Shown piece by piece: positions 26,276-33,941 of a DNA stretch of 64,000 nt. This DNA is from Pseudorhodoferax sp. Leaf267 (lineage in GTDB: Bacteria > Pseudomonadota > Gammaproteobacteria > Burkholderiales > Burkholderiaceae_C). The notes below the pieces were generated by a model that searched no databases, was not told the DNA's origin, and saw only the letters and a list, made by a program, of their open reading frames with translations. Within the stretch, counting starts at the first letter, position 1. Each line of letters starts with the position of its first letter. Made by a program: the position numbers and the translations under genes. The stretch lies in assembly GCF_001422405.1 (NCBI RefSeq), contig NZ_LMMV01000004.1, positions 12,643 to 76,642 of the forward strand, written 5' to 3'.

Positions 26276-26923
26276 TCACAGCCCGCGCTCCACCATGTCC
26301 AGCAGCCTCTGCGTGAGCCCGTCGACCTGAGCGCCCGGCAGGCCGCGCAGCGGCCCGTCGATCAGCAGCAGCGCCAGGCCGTGCACGGTGGACCAGGCCA
26401 GGAACTCGGCGCCGGGCCGGCGTTCGGGCGGCAGCGCGCCGGCCGCGACCAGCGCGTCCAGCGCCGCCCCCAGGTGCCGGAACGGGTCCAGCCCGCTGCG
26501 GCCGGCCTTGGCCGGGTCGGGTGCGCCGCCCAGCGCGAACCGGCCGCCGAAGGCCGTGCGGAACAGGCCCGTGTGCGTGCGCGCGAACTCCAGGTAACCG
26601 GCGCCCACGGCGCGCACGCGGGCGCGGGCCTGGGCCAGCGGCGTGCCGTCGGTGGGCACGCGCGCCATTTCGGCCTCCATGGCCTCGGCCACGGCGGCAA
26701 CGGCGGCGGTGCGCACGGCGTCCAGCAGGTCCTCGCGGTTCGCGAAATGGCGGTAGGCCGCGTTCGGCGCCACACCGGCACGGCGCGTGGCCTCGCGCAG
26801 CACCACGGCGTCCGGCCCTCCGGCCGCGGCCAGCTGCAGGCCAGCATCGAGCAGCGCGCGGCGCAGGTCGCCATGGCGGTAGGTGCTGCGCGCGAGCGGC
26901 GGTTCGGCAAGCGGATCGGTCAT
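26276..26923 (-). CDS. TetR-family regulator
   Basis: A 215-residue repressor. The N-terminal HTH (YRHGDLRRALLDAGLQLAAAGGPDAVVLREATRRAGVAPNAAYRHFANREDLLDAV condensed to TetR_N) is followed by a WHG-type ligand domain ending LAWSTVHGLALLLIDGPLRGL. It is divergent from the VOC/DUF1579 genes, and an inverted repeat lies between them at 26967-26987. It probably represses itself and that pair; the ligand is unknown. The ATG at 26923 gives the family-typical short arm before the HTH. Confidence 0.87.
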   Translation of the reverse strand: MTDPLAEPPLARSTYRHGDLRRALLDAGLQLAAAGGPDAVVLREATRRAGVAPNAAYRHFANREDLLDAVRTAAVAAVAEAMEAEMARVPTDGTPLAQARARVRAVGAGYLEFARTHTGLFRTAFGGRFALGGAPDPAKAGRSGLDPFRHLGAALDALVAAGALPPERRPGAEFLAWSTVHGLALLLIDGPLRGLPGAQVDGLTQRLLDMVERGL

Positions 26924-26966
26924 GGAAACCCTGATGTGGACGCTGTCCATTATTGCGGTTATATTG

Positions 26967-26987
26967 CTTGTGAGCACTGTTCACAAG
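26967..26987. promoter_or_regulatory. TetR-type operator and overlapping divergent promoters
   Basis: A perfect repeat CTTGTGA (26967-26973) / TCACAAG (26981-26987) with a 7-base centre lies midway between the TetR and VOC genes. On the minus strand TTGTGA, a 17-base spacer and TATAAC form a good sigma-70 promoter for tetR, with the operator over its -35 region. On the plus strand a weaker TTGTGA-17-TTACAA candidate overlaps the same site. Confidence 0.65.
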
Positions 26988-27013
26988 TGTTTACAACCCC
27001 GAAGGAGATTGCC

Positions 27014-27457
27014 ATGCAGGTCCAACCCTATCTGTTCTTCGAAGGCCGCTGCGAAGAGGCCCTCAATTTCTACCGCGACCGGCTCGGCGCCACGGTCGAG
27101 CACGTGATGCGCTTCAAGGACAACCCCGAGCCCGGTGCGGGCGGCGATGGCTGCGCAGGCGGCCCGCCGCCCGATGGCGAGAAGATCATGCACGCCTCGT
27201 TCCGCGTCGGCGGCGCGGTGCTCATGGCGTCCGACGGCATGGCCAGCGGCAAGCCGAACTTCCAGGGCATCTCGCTGTCGCTGATCGTGCCGGACGCCGC
27301 CCAGGGCCGCCGCCTGTTCGACGCACTGGCCGACGGCGGCCAGGTGCAGGTGCCGCTGGCCAAGACCTTCTTCAGCCCGCTGTTCGGCATGGTGGCCGAC
27401 CGTTTCGGCGTGCCGTGGATGGTCGTCACCGAAGACCCGGACCAGCCCAGGCCCTGA
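27014..27457 (+). CDS. VOC-family protein, PhnB/glyoxalase-like
   Basis: A 147-residue protein with two beta-alpha-beta-beta-beta modules, opening MQVQPYLFFEGRCEEALNFYRD, followed by HASFRVGGAVLMASDG and closing with FGMVADRFGVPWMV. This is the PhnB-like (DUF1338-unrelated) branch of vicinal oxygen chelate proteins, whose reactions are mostly unknown. AAGGAG lies well placed before the start. It forms an operon with the DUF1579 gene 22 bp downstream and is divergent from a TetR repressor. Confidence 0.87.
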   Translation: MQVQPYLFFEGRCEEALNFYRDRLGATVEHVMRFKDNPEPGAGGDGCAGGPPPDGEKIMHASFRVGGAVLMASDGMASGKPNFQGISLSLIVPDAAQGRRLFDALADGGQVQVPLAKTFFSPLFGMVADRFGVPWMVVTEDPDQPRP

Positions 27458-27479
27458 GCCCGCTCGACAGGAGACCCCG

Positions 27480-27959
27480 ATGGAAGTCGAAACACTGGAA
27501 CAGCACCGCTGGCTGCAGCAACTGGTCGGCGAATGGACCATGGCGGGCGAGGGCGACATGGGCCCCGGCCAGCCGCCGTTCAAAAGCCAGGGCACCGAGA
27601 GCGTGATCGCGCTCGGCGACCTGTGGATCGTGGGCGAGGCCGTCGGCAACATGCCCGGCGGCGGCGACGCGCAGATGCGGCTGACGCTGGGCTACGACCC
27701 GGCGCAGCAGGCCTTCGTCGGCAGCTGGGTCGGCTCGATGGCCACCCACATGTGGGTCTACAAGGGCCAGCTCGACGCCGCCAAGAAGGTGCTGACGCTG
27801 GACACCGAAGGCCCGAGCATGGCGGGCGACGGCACGAACATGCGCTACCAGGACGTGATCACGCTGGTGGACGCGAACACGCGCACGCTGCATTCGCAGA
27901 CGCTGGGCGCCGACGGCCAGTGGACGCGCTTCATGACGGCCACCTACCAGCGCCAGTAG
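27480..27959 (+). CDS. DUF1579 family protein
   Basis: A 159-residue soluble protein. The opening (EQHRWLQQLVGEWTMAGE) and the later GYDPAQQAFVGSWVGSMATHMWVYKGQLD are the lipocalin-like hallmarks of DUF1579. AGGAGA precedes the start. In many proteobacteria such genes sit beside PhnB-like VOC genes, as here, but no activity is established. Probably controlled by the TetR operator at 26967. Confidence 0.86.
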   Translation: MEVETLEQHRWLQQLVGEWTMAGEGDMGPGQPPFKSQGTESVIALGDLWIVGEAVGNMPGGGDAQMRLTLGYDPAQQAFVGSWVGSMATHMWVYKGQLDAAKKVLTLDTEGPSMAGDGTNMRYQDVITLVDANTRTLHSQTLGADGQWTRFMTATYQRQ

Positions 27960-28012
27960 GCCGACGCAGGCCGGACAGCGATGGCGCCGGGCCTCGGGTA
28001 CGCTCGCGCCCC

Positions 28013-29245
28013 ATGCCTTCCACGCCCGCCGCCAACTCCACCAGGGCCGTGTGGCCCATGCTGCTGGCGCTGACCGCGGCCTTCGCGATGAGCCAGGCGT
28101 TCCGCACGCTGGCCGCGATCCTCGGGCCGCCCTTGCAGGCCGAGTTCGGCCTGTCGGCCCAGCAGCTCGGTTTGTTCGCGGCGACCTTCCATTTCGCGTT
28201 CGGCGCGCTGCAGCTGTTCATGGGCATCGGCATGGACCTGCACGGCCTGCGCCGCACGGTACTCACCGCGTTCCCGTTCGCCGTCCTCGGCGCCGCGCTG
28301 TCGGCCATGGCCACGGGCAACGGCATGCTGCTGGTGGGCCAGTTCCTGATCGGCATCGGCTGCGCGCCGGCCTTCCTGGCCTGCACCTTGTTCATCGCGC
28401 AGAACTTCCCGGCCGAGCGCTTCGCCATGCTGTCGGGCCTCATCATCATGCTGGGCGGCGTGGGCATGCTGGCCACCGGCACGCCGCTGGCCTGGCTGAT
28501 CGAGGCCAGCTCGTGGCGCATGGGCATGTGGGTGCTGGCCGGCTGTTCGCTGGCGGCCTGGGCGCTGGTGTGGTGGAAGGTGCACGACCAGGGGCCGACC
28601 GCGCCGCCCGGTGCGCCGCGCGAGTCGCTGGGCCAGGCGCTGCGCAGCTTCGGTGCGCTGTTCCTCATGCCGCACACCTGGGGCATCGTGGCGATGTCCT
28701 CGGTGAACTACGCCGCCTTCCTGAGCCTGCGCGGGCTGTGGCTGGGGCCGATGCTGATCGAGCGCCATGGCCTGGGCCTGGTGGCCAGCGGACATGTCGC
28801 GCTGCTGGTGTCGGTGGTGTCGCTGGTCAGCCCGCCGCTGTTCGGCCGCTTCGACCCCGGGCCGCTGACACGGCGGCGCCGCATCACGGCCTGCACGTTG
28901 TGGATCGCCGGGCTGTTCGTGCTGCTGGCGGTGGTGCGCGGGCTGGCAGCTGACGTGCTGCTGGCCGTGCTGGTGGCCGCCGTGTCGGGCTACATGGTGC
29001 TGCAGTACGCCGACGTGCGCGCCGTTTACCCGCCCGCCATGATCGGCCGGGCGCTGGCGGTGTTCACCATGGCCATGTTCCTGGGCGTGGCGCTGATGCA
29101 GTGGGTTACGGGCTGGGTCGCCTCGCGCGCGCCGGCCTGGGGCATCGAGCCGTTCACGGCCGCGCTGCTGGCGATCGCCGCTGCGCTGGTGGCGGGGGCG
29201 GCGGCCTATGCGTGGCTGCCGCAGCCGCCCGCGCCGGCAACTTGA
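28013..29245 (+). CDS. MFS transporter, YnfM/CynX-like 12-helix type
   Basis: A 410-residue inner-membrane carrier with about 12 hydrophobic segments. Cytoplasmic loop motifs are visible (GIGMDLHGLRRTVLTAFPF after helix 2 as a motif A variant). It is separated from the DUF1579 gene by 53 bp and may still belong to the TetR-controlled transcript. Substrate not predictable from sequence alone. Confidence 0.83.
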   Translation: MPSTPAANSTRAVWPMLLALTAAFAMSQAFRTLAAILGPPLQAEFGLSAQQLGLFAATFHFAFGALQLFMGIGMDLHGLRRTVLTAFPFAVLGAALSAMATGNGMLLVGQFLIGIGCAPAFLACTLFIAQNFPAERFAMLSGLIIMLGGVGMLATGTPLAWLIEASSWRMGMWVLAGCSLAAWALVWWKVHDQGPTAPPGAPRESLGQALRSFGALFLMPHTWGIVAMSSVNYAAFLSLRGLWLGPMLIERHGLGLVASGHVALLVSVVSLVSPPLFGRFDPGPLTRRRRITACTLWIAGLFVLLAVVRGLAADVLLAVLVAAVSGYMVLQYADVRAVYPPAMIGRALAVFTMAMFLGVALMQWVTGWVASRAPAWGIEPFTAALLAIAAALVAGAAAYAWLPQPPAPAT

Positions 29246-29349
29246 CTCATTTCAGTTTTCCAGGGCGCTGCGCGCCACCCGCAGGTCATGCAACCTGCTC
29301 GCCAGCAAAGGCTCAGAAGGCCGCGGAGCAGGCCATGCCAGCAGCCGCT

Positions 29350-29440
29350 GCGGAACGGGCTCTGCCCGGCCGCTGGCAGCGCCCCTGGGGGCGGATGGGA
29401 CGGCTCCACGAAGTGAGCCGTCCAAACGGGGTGGTTTCTT
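29350..29440 (-). repeat. Interspersed intergenic repeat, copy 2 (double hairpin)
   Basis: It shares the 27-bp head (29350-29376) with copy 1 at 274-300, with two mismatches. It then has a CGCCCC/GGGGCG stem (29380-29393), a perfect 9-bp stem GGACGGCTC/GAGCCGTCC (29398-29406 with 29415-29423), and GGGGTGGTTTCTTTC. As in copy 1, it directly follows the stop codon of a minus-strand gene, here the response regulator. It may also serve as a terminator between the convergent MFS and regulator genes. Confidence 0.75.
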
Positions 29441-30097
29441 TCAGATCGCCTGCGCGCCCAGGTCGGCGTAGTCCACCGCGTACTTCACCAGCGCGGCCTG
29501 CCCGTCGATGCGCAGCTTGCGGCGCAGGTGCAGGCGGTGCGTCTCCACCGTGCGCACCGAGGCGCCGAGCGCGCTGGCGATCTCCTTGTTCGAGCAGCCG
29601 TCGGCCAGCAGCGAGAGCACGGCCGATTCCTTGGGCGTGAGGTGGCCCCAGGCGCGCGTGACCGGCGGCGGCGCGGGCTCCTGCGGCAGCGTGAGGCCGG
29701 GGCTGAAGTAGCGGCCGCCGCCGTGCACGGCGTCGATGGCCTCCACGAGCTGGTGGCCCGGCCCGTCCTTGAGCACATAGCCGCACACGCCGAACGCGAT
29801 CGCGCGGCGCACGTACTCCGCGTCCTGGTGCATGGACAGTACGAGCACGCGCACGTCGGGAAAGCGGTCGCGGAACGCGCAGGCGAGCTGGATGCCGCTG
29901 GCGTCCGGCATGCGGATGTCGGTCAGCACCAGGTCGGGCTGCAGGTGCTCGGCCAGCGCCGTGGCCTCCTGCACACTGCCGGCCTCGCCGACGACCCGGA
30001 TGTGCGGCGTGGCATGCAGGCGCATGCGCACGCCGTCGCGCAGCAGCGGGTGGTCGTCGACCAGCAGGACGCGGACGATGGGGCAGGCAGTGCTCAT
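29441..30097 (-). CDS. NarL/FixJ-type response regulator
   Basis: A 218-residue two-component regulator. The receiver domain has the acidic pair Asp14/Asp15, the phospho-acceptor Asp60 in LVLTDIRMPD and the lysine of GYVLKDGP. The C-terminal LuxR-type HTH (HLTPKESAVLSLLADGCSNKEIASALGASVRTVETHRLHLRRKL region) binds DNA. It overlaps the sensor kinase gene by ATGA, so the two are translated together. The divergent ridA/PLP-enzyme genes are the likely target, with a CTACGTAG palindrome between them as candidate site. Confidence 0.9.
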   Translation of the reverse strand: MSTACPIVRVLLVDDHPLLRDGVRMRLHATPHIRVVGEAGSVQEATALAEHLQPDLVLTDIRMPDASGIQLACAFRDRFPDVRVLVLSMHQDAEYVRRAIAFGVCGYVLKDGPGHQLVEAIDAVHGGGRYFSPGLTLPQEPAPPPVTRAWGHLTPKESAVLSLLADGCSNKEIASALGASVRTVETHRLHLRRKLRIDGQAALVKYAVDYADLGAQAI

Positions 30098-31548
30098 GGC
30101 GTGGGCTCCGTGGGGCGCAGGTTCAGGGGGTGGGCGGCGTGTTGGGCGCGCGGCGCGCGCGCCGTGCCGGCCAGTGGCTCGGTGTCGCCGGCCGGCAGCG
30201 GCAGGCTGGCGTGGATGCGCGTGCCCTCGCGGCCCGAGACGATGGCCAGCGTGCCGCCCAGGCCGGCCGCGCGCTCGCGCATGTTGCGCAGCCCGATGCC
30301 GCGCTTGCCGTCGGCGAACACGCGCTGGGTGTCGAAGCCGCCGCCGTTGTCGATGACGAGCAGCTCCACGCGGGCGCGCGCGCCGCGCAGCACCACGTCG
30401 ACCTGGGTCGCGTCGGCATGCGTGCGCACGTTGTGCAGCGCCTCCTGCGCGATGCGGAACAGCGCCGTGCCGTGCTCCAGCGGCAGCGCGGCCGGCGGGT
30501 GCTCGCAGAGCAGGTGGATGTCGCAGCCGCCCTGCTCGTTCATCTGCTCCACCAGCAGCGCCAGCGCGGGCGCCAGGCCCAGGTCGTCCAGCAGTGCCGG
30601 CCGCAGGCCGTGCGAGACGCGGCGGATCTCCAGCAGCGCGCCGCCGAGCCGGGCGATGCCCTGGTCCAGCGCCTGGCGCGGTGCCGCAGCGCTGGCCGCG
30701 GCCGGGTCGGCCAGCTGCAGCTGGGCTGTCTCCAGCAGGAATTTGGACGAGGCCAGCACCTGCACCACGCCGTCGTGCAGCTCGCGCGCCACGCGCACGC
30801 GCTCTTCCTCCTGCGAGTGCACGACGCGGCGCGCCAGGCGCCGCAGCTTGTCGCTGGAGACGCGGTGGTCCTTGAGGTTCAGCGCCAGCCCGCCCAGGCC
30901 GATCAGCACCACGCACAGCGCGGCGATGCCGTACAGCCGCTTGCGCGTGGCCTCGATGTTGGCGCGCGCACCGGCCTCGATGGCCTGCAGCGCGCCCTGC
31001 ACATCGTCCAGGTAGATGCCGGTGCCGATGACCCAGTCCCAGCCCGGGATCATGAGCACGTAGCCCAGCTTGGGCACAACCGCCTGCGAGGACGGCTTGT
31101 TCCAGCTGTAGCGGACCACGCCGCCGCCGCGGCGCGCGGTGGCCAGGATGCGCTGCGCCGAATCGGCGCCCACCGGGTCGTCGGGGTCGCAGAAGTCCAC
31201 GCCCTGCATCGGCAGGCTCTTTGGGTCCATCAACAGCTTGCCGTGCTGGTCGTAGGCGAAGAAATAGCCGTTGCTGCCGTACTGCATGCGCATCAGCGTG
31301 GCCAGCGCTTCCTCCTTGCGCGCGCCGACCGGGCCCGGAGCCTCGGCGATGCGCATGAGGGTGTTGCGCGCCAGCTCCACGTAGTGCTGCAGCTCGGCTT
31401 CCTTGCTGTGCACGAACGCGGCCTGCACCAGCGCCCGCTCCTCGCGCGCCAGCGTGAGCGTCTGCTGCTGCATGGTGGCGCCCATGAGCGCCAGCGCGAC
31501 CACGATGGGCACCGCCGACAGCAGCACCAGTTTGAGGCGCAGCTGCAC
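30094..31548 (-). CDS. Cache-domain sensor histidine kinase (HisKA_3 type)
   Basis: A 484-residue membrane kinase. Helix 1 (about 5-25) and helix 2 (about 205-225) flank a periplasmic Cache domain (about 30-190) with YGSNGYFFAYDQHGKLLMDP and IPGWDWVIGTGIYLDDV, typical of small-molecule sensing. The phospho-acceptor is His258 in RVARELHDG, and the ATPase domain has the N box (EALHNVRTHA) and G box (KRGIGLRNMRERA). The start is a GTG at 31548 with GGAG 8 bases upstream. The ligand is likely a small carboxylate or amine outside the membrane, in the same compartment where the divergent operon's enzymes act. Confidence 0.9.
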   Translation of the reverse strand: MQLRLKLVLLSAVPIVVALALMGATMQQQTLTLAREERALVQAAFVHSKEAELQHYVELARNTLMRIAEAPGPVGARKEEALATLMRMQYGSNGYFFAYDQHGKLLMDPKSLPMQGVDFCDPDDPVGADSAQRILATARRGGGVVRYSWNKPSSQAVVPKLGYVLMIPGWDWVIGTGIYLDDVQGALQAIEAGARANIEATRKRLYGIAALCVVLIGLGGLALNLKDHRVSSDKLRRLARRVVHSQEEERVRVARELHDGVVQVLASSKFLLETAQLQLADPAAASAAAPRQALDQGIARLGGALLEIRRVSHGLRPALLDDLGLAPALALLVEQMNEQGGCDIHLLCEHPPAALPLEHGTALFRIAQEALHNVRTHADATQVDVVLRGARARVELLVIDNGGGFDTQRVFADGKRGIGLRNMRERAAGLGGTLAIVSGREGTRIHASLPLPAGDTEPLAGTARAPRAQHAAHPLNLRPTEPTP

Positions 31549-31888
31549 CTCAGCGCTCCACGACAGAGCAGTTTGTGTTCTCGGATCCCATCATCGAAAG
31601 CGCCCTCGCCCCATGCGTCCAGAAGTTCGGATATTGACCAGATGCGTGCAGCAATAAAGAGGCCATACCCTTAGTCTGCGCCACGCCCCGTCATGGTGCA
31701 TCGCATCATTTCTCGCTGGCGGAACGGCGTTTGCGTAGCACTACGTAGGGGAAAAGAGATGACCGTTTCGTGAAATCCCGTTCCTAGAATTGCTCGCGAA
31801 ATCGGACCAATGACCACCCCTGGAAGCCCCGAATTCCCAGCGTGGAGCCCGTCCGACACCCGTTCTTTGTTCTCAGAAAGGAAGCCCC
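31549..31888. promoter_or_regulatory. 340-bp divergent control region with CTACGTAG palindrome
   Basis: No gene is seen between the kinase and ridA starts. The region is less GC-rich than its flanks. CGTAG (31734-31738), CA, CTACG (31741-31745) form a short inverted repeat, and CTACGTAG (31741-31748) is itself palindromic. This site lies about 140 bp before ridA and is a candidate for the NarL-type regulator. No convincing -10/-35 pair is assigned. Confidence 0.4.
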
Positions 31889-32362
31889 GTGCGTCACCCC
31901 TCCCCCACCCACCGGCTCATCGCGGTCGCGGCAAGTTGCGCTGCAGCATTGGCCCTGACGGCCTGCGCCGTGCCGGCCAAACGCATGGTGCTGTCGACCA
32001 CCGGCGTGCCGCCGGCCATCGGCCCGTATTCGCAGATGGTCTCGCACGGCAACACGCTGTACCTGTCGGGCGTGATCCCGCTCAACGAGGCCGGAAACGC
32101 CGTCGTCGGCACCACCATCGAGGAGCAGACGCATGCCGTGCTGCGCTACATCGGCACCATGCTCAAGTCGCAGGGGCTGGATTACGGCGACGTGCTCTCG
32201 TCCTCGGTCTACATGAAGGACTTGAACGAGTTCGCCGCTATGAACAAGGTCTACGGCGAGTACTTCAAGCCCGGCAATGCACCGGTGCGCGCCACCGTCG
32301 AAGTCGCGCGCCTGCCGCGTGACGTGAAGGTCGAGATCGCCGTCATCGTCGGCCGCCGCTGA
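31889..32362 (+). CDS. Exported RidA (YjgF/UK114) family lipoprotein
   Basis: A RidA domain (about residues 33-157) preceded by a lipoprotein signal: hydrophobic AVAASCAAALALTAC with lipobox LTAC and Cys26 as lipidation site. Cytosolic RidA hydrolyses reactive enamines/imines such as 2-aminoacrylate that PLP enzymes release. The catalytic arginine is kept (Arg134 in APVRATVEVARLP) with Glu149 in VKVEIAV. Export is unusual for this family. The start is GTG at 31889 after AAAGGA. The next gene encodes an exported PLP enzyme 38 bp downstream. Confidence 0.88.
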   Translation: MRHPSPTHRLIAVAASCAAALALTACAVPAKRMVLSTTGVPPAIGPYSQMVSHGNTLYLSGVIPLNEAGNAVVGTTIEEQTHAVLRYIGTMLKSQGLDYGDVLSSSVYMKDLNEFAAMNKVYGEYFKPGNAPVRATVEVARLPRDVKVEIAVIVGRR

Positions 32363-32400
32363 ACCCACCCCACCCCCCGCCCACCCCAAGGAACCACACC

Positions 32401-33873
32401 ATGAACGAGCAGATGACACGCAGCGACACCGTCGCGCTGGAGGCGCCCACCGCCATGCCCATGGACACGTCGCGCTGGACGAACAAGCGCCGCGACTTCC
32501 TGCGCATGATGGGCTACGGCGCCGGCGCCGCGGCACTGGGCCCGATGCTGATGGCCTGCGGCAGCAGCAACTCGGCCACGCAGGCCGAGACGCTGCGCGC
32601 GCAACTCGTCGCCGACGAGGCCTTCTGGACCAACGTGCAGAACATGTTCACGTTGAACCCGGCCAAGACCTTCATGAACATCGGCACGGCCGGCTCCATG
32701 CCCAAGCAGACGCTGGACCTGTTCGACACCGAGAACCGCAAGAAGGCCGCCGAGTCGGGCAACGGCTACAGCAACCTGCTGGACCTGCGCAAGCTGGCTG
32801 CGCCCGGCTTCGGCGTGGACCCGGACGAACTCGCGTTCTCGGCCAACACCTCCTCGGGCATGTGCCACGCCATCCTGGGCATCCCCTGGCAGGCCGGCGA
32901 CGTGGTGGTCACGACCAACCACGAGCACGGCGGCGGCCTGACACCGCTGAACATCGCCAAGGACCGCTATGGCATCGAGATCTCGATGATCCCCATGCCG
33001 GTGGGCAACAACCAGACGGCCGCCACCTACCAGAACCTGTTCGACGAACGCATCCGTTCGTTGAAGGCCGCGGGCAAGCGCGTGCGCGCCGTGATGTGGT
33101 CCTCGCCGACCTACAAGACCGGCACGCTGCTGCCGATCGCCGAGATCATGCAGGTGGTCAAGCAGCACGAGCTCATCAGCATCGTGGACGGCGCCCATCT
33201 GCCGGGCATGATGGACTACAACTACGGCGAGCTGGGCATGGACTTCATGTCCGGCGCGGGCCACAAGTGGCAGTGCGGCCCTGGCTCCACCGGCATCCTG
33301 ATCATGCGCAACAAGATCCGCGCATCGAACCCGCTGCCGCTGCCCAAGTGGTACCCGGTGCACACCAGCAGCTACTCCACGCGCGAGCGCACCACCAACG
33401 GCACCGAGACCTTCGACATCGCCGCCAGCGTGACCTCCTGCGGCAGCGTGCACACGCCGATGTTCCAGGCCCTGGTCAACGCCTGCCAGCTGTGGGATTC
33501 GATCGGCCGCAAGAAGATCGAGACCTACGACCTGACGCTGTCGGCCTACCTCAAGGAAAAGGTGGTCGAGCGCTGGGGCATCGGCGCGCTGTACTCGCCC
33601 AAGGACGACCCCAAGCTGTGCTGCGCACTGACCTCGTGGAACCCGTTCCGCAACCCGGCCGATGTGATGGACTCGGTGAAGTCGGCCGCCTTCGTGTCGC
33701 GCCTGCAAGCCGAATACCCGCAGGGCCTGATCATCCGCAACTCGGGCTTCGAGGTGATCGGCGCGGCCAACCAGCACTATGCGATGCGCGTGTCCACCCA
33801 TGTGTGGCACGACGCGAACGACATCGACGCGCTGGTGAACGCGATGTGGGATCTGTCGGGCAAGATGGCCTGA
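32401..33873 (+). CDS. Exported PLP-dependent class V aminotransferase-fold enzyme
   Basis: A 490-residue fold-type I PLP enzyme resembling isopenicillin-N epimerase/cysteine-desulfurase-like proteins. The N-terminus has a Tat motif (NKRRDFLRMMG, Arg30-Arg31), a hydrophobic stretch and a lipobox LMAC with Cys53, so it should be folded with cofactor, exported by Tat and lipid-anchored. Cofactor residues are Asp263 (SIVDGAH) and the Schiff-base Lys289 (SGAGHKWQCGP); HEHGG near 174-178 is also typical. AAGGAACC precedes the ATG. Reaction (racemase, lyase or transaminase) is unknown. A 12-bp terminator stem follows at 33895. Confidence 0.87.
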   Translation: MNEQMTRSDTVALEAPTAMPMDTSRWTNKRRDFLRMMGYGAGAAALGPMLMACGSSNSATQAETLRAQLVADEAFWTNVQNMFTLNPAKTFMNIGTAGSMPKQTLDLFDTENRKKAAESGNGYSNLLDLRKLAAPGFGVDPDELAFSANTSSGMCHAILGIPWQAGDVVVTTNHEHGGGLTPLNIAKDRYGIEISMIPMPVGNNQTAATYQNLFDERIRSLKAAGKRVRAVMWSSPTYKTGTLLPIAEIMQVVKQHELISIVDGAHLPGMMDYNYGELGMDFMSGAGHKWQCGPGSTGILIMRNKIRASNPLPLPKWYPVHTSSYSTRERTTNGTETFDIAASVTSCGSVHTPMFQALVNACQLWDSIGRKKIETYDLTLSAYLKEKVVERWGIGALYSPKDDPKLCCALTSWNPFRNPADVMDSVKSAAFVSRLQAEYPQGLIIRNSGFEVIGAANQHYAMRVSTHVWHDANDIDALVNAMWDLSGKMA

Positions 33874-33894
33874 CCCTCCCGTTCGCGCGATGAT

Positions 33895-33922
33895 CGACGG
33901 CGCCGCCTGTGCGGCGCCGTCG
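33895..33922 (+). terminator. Terminator of the ridA/PLP-enzyme operon
   Basis: A perfect 12-bp GC-rich stem (33895-33906 with 33911-33922, loop CTGT) lies 21 bp after the stop codon and is followed by TCATTTGC. The stem is very strong, the U-tract poor. Confidence 0.65.
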
Positions 33923-33941
33923 TCATTTGCACTGCCCCACC

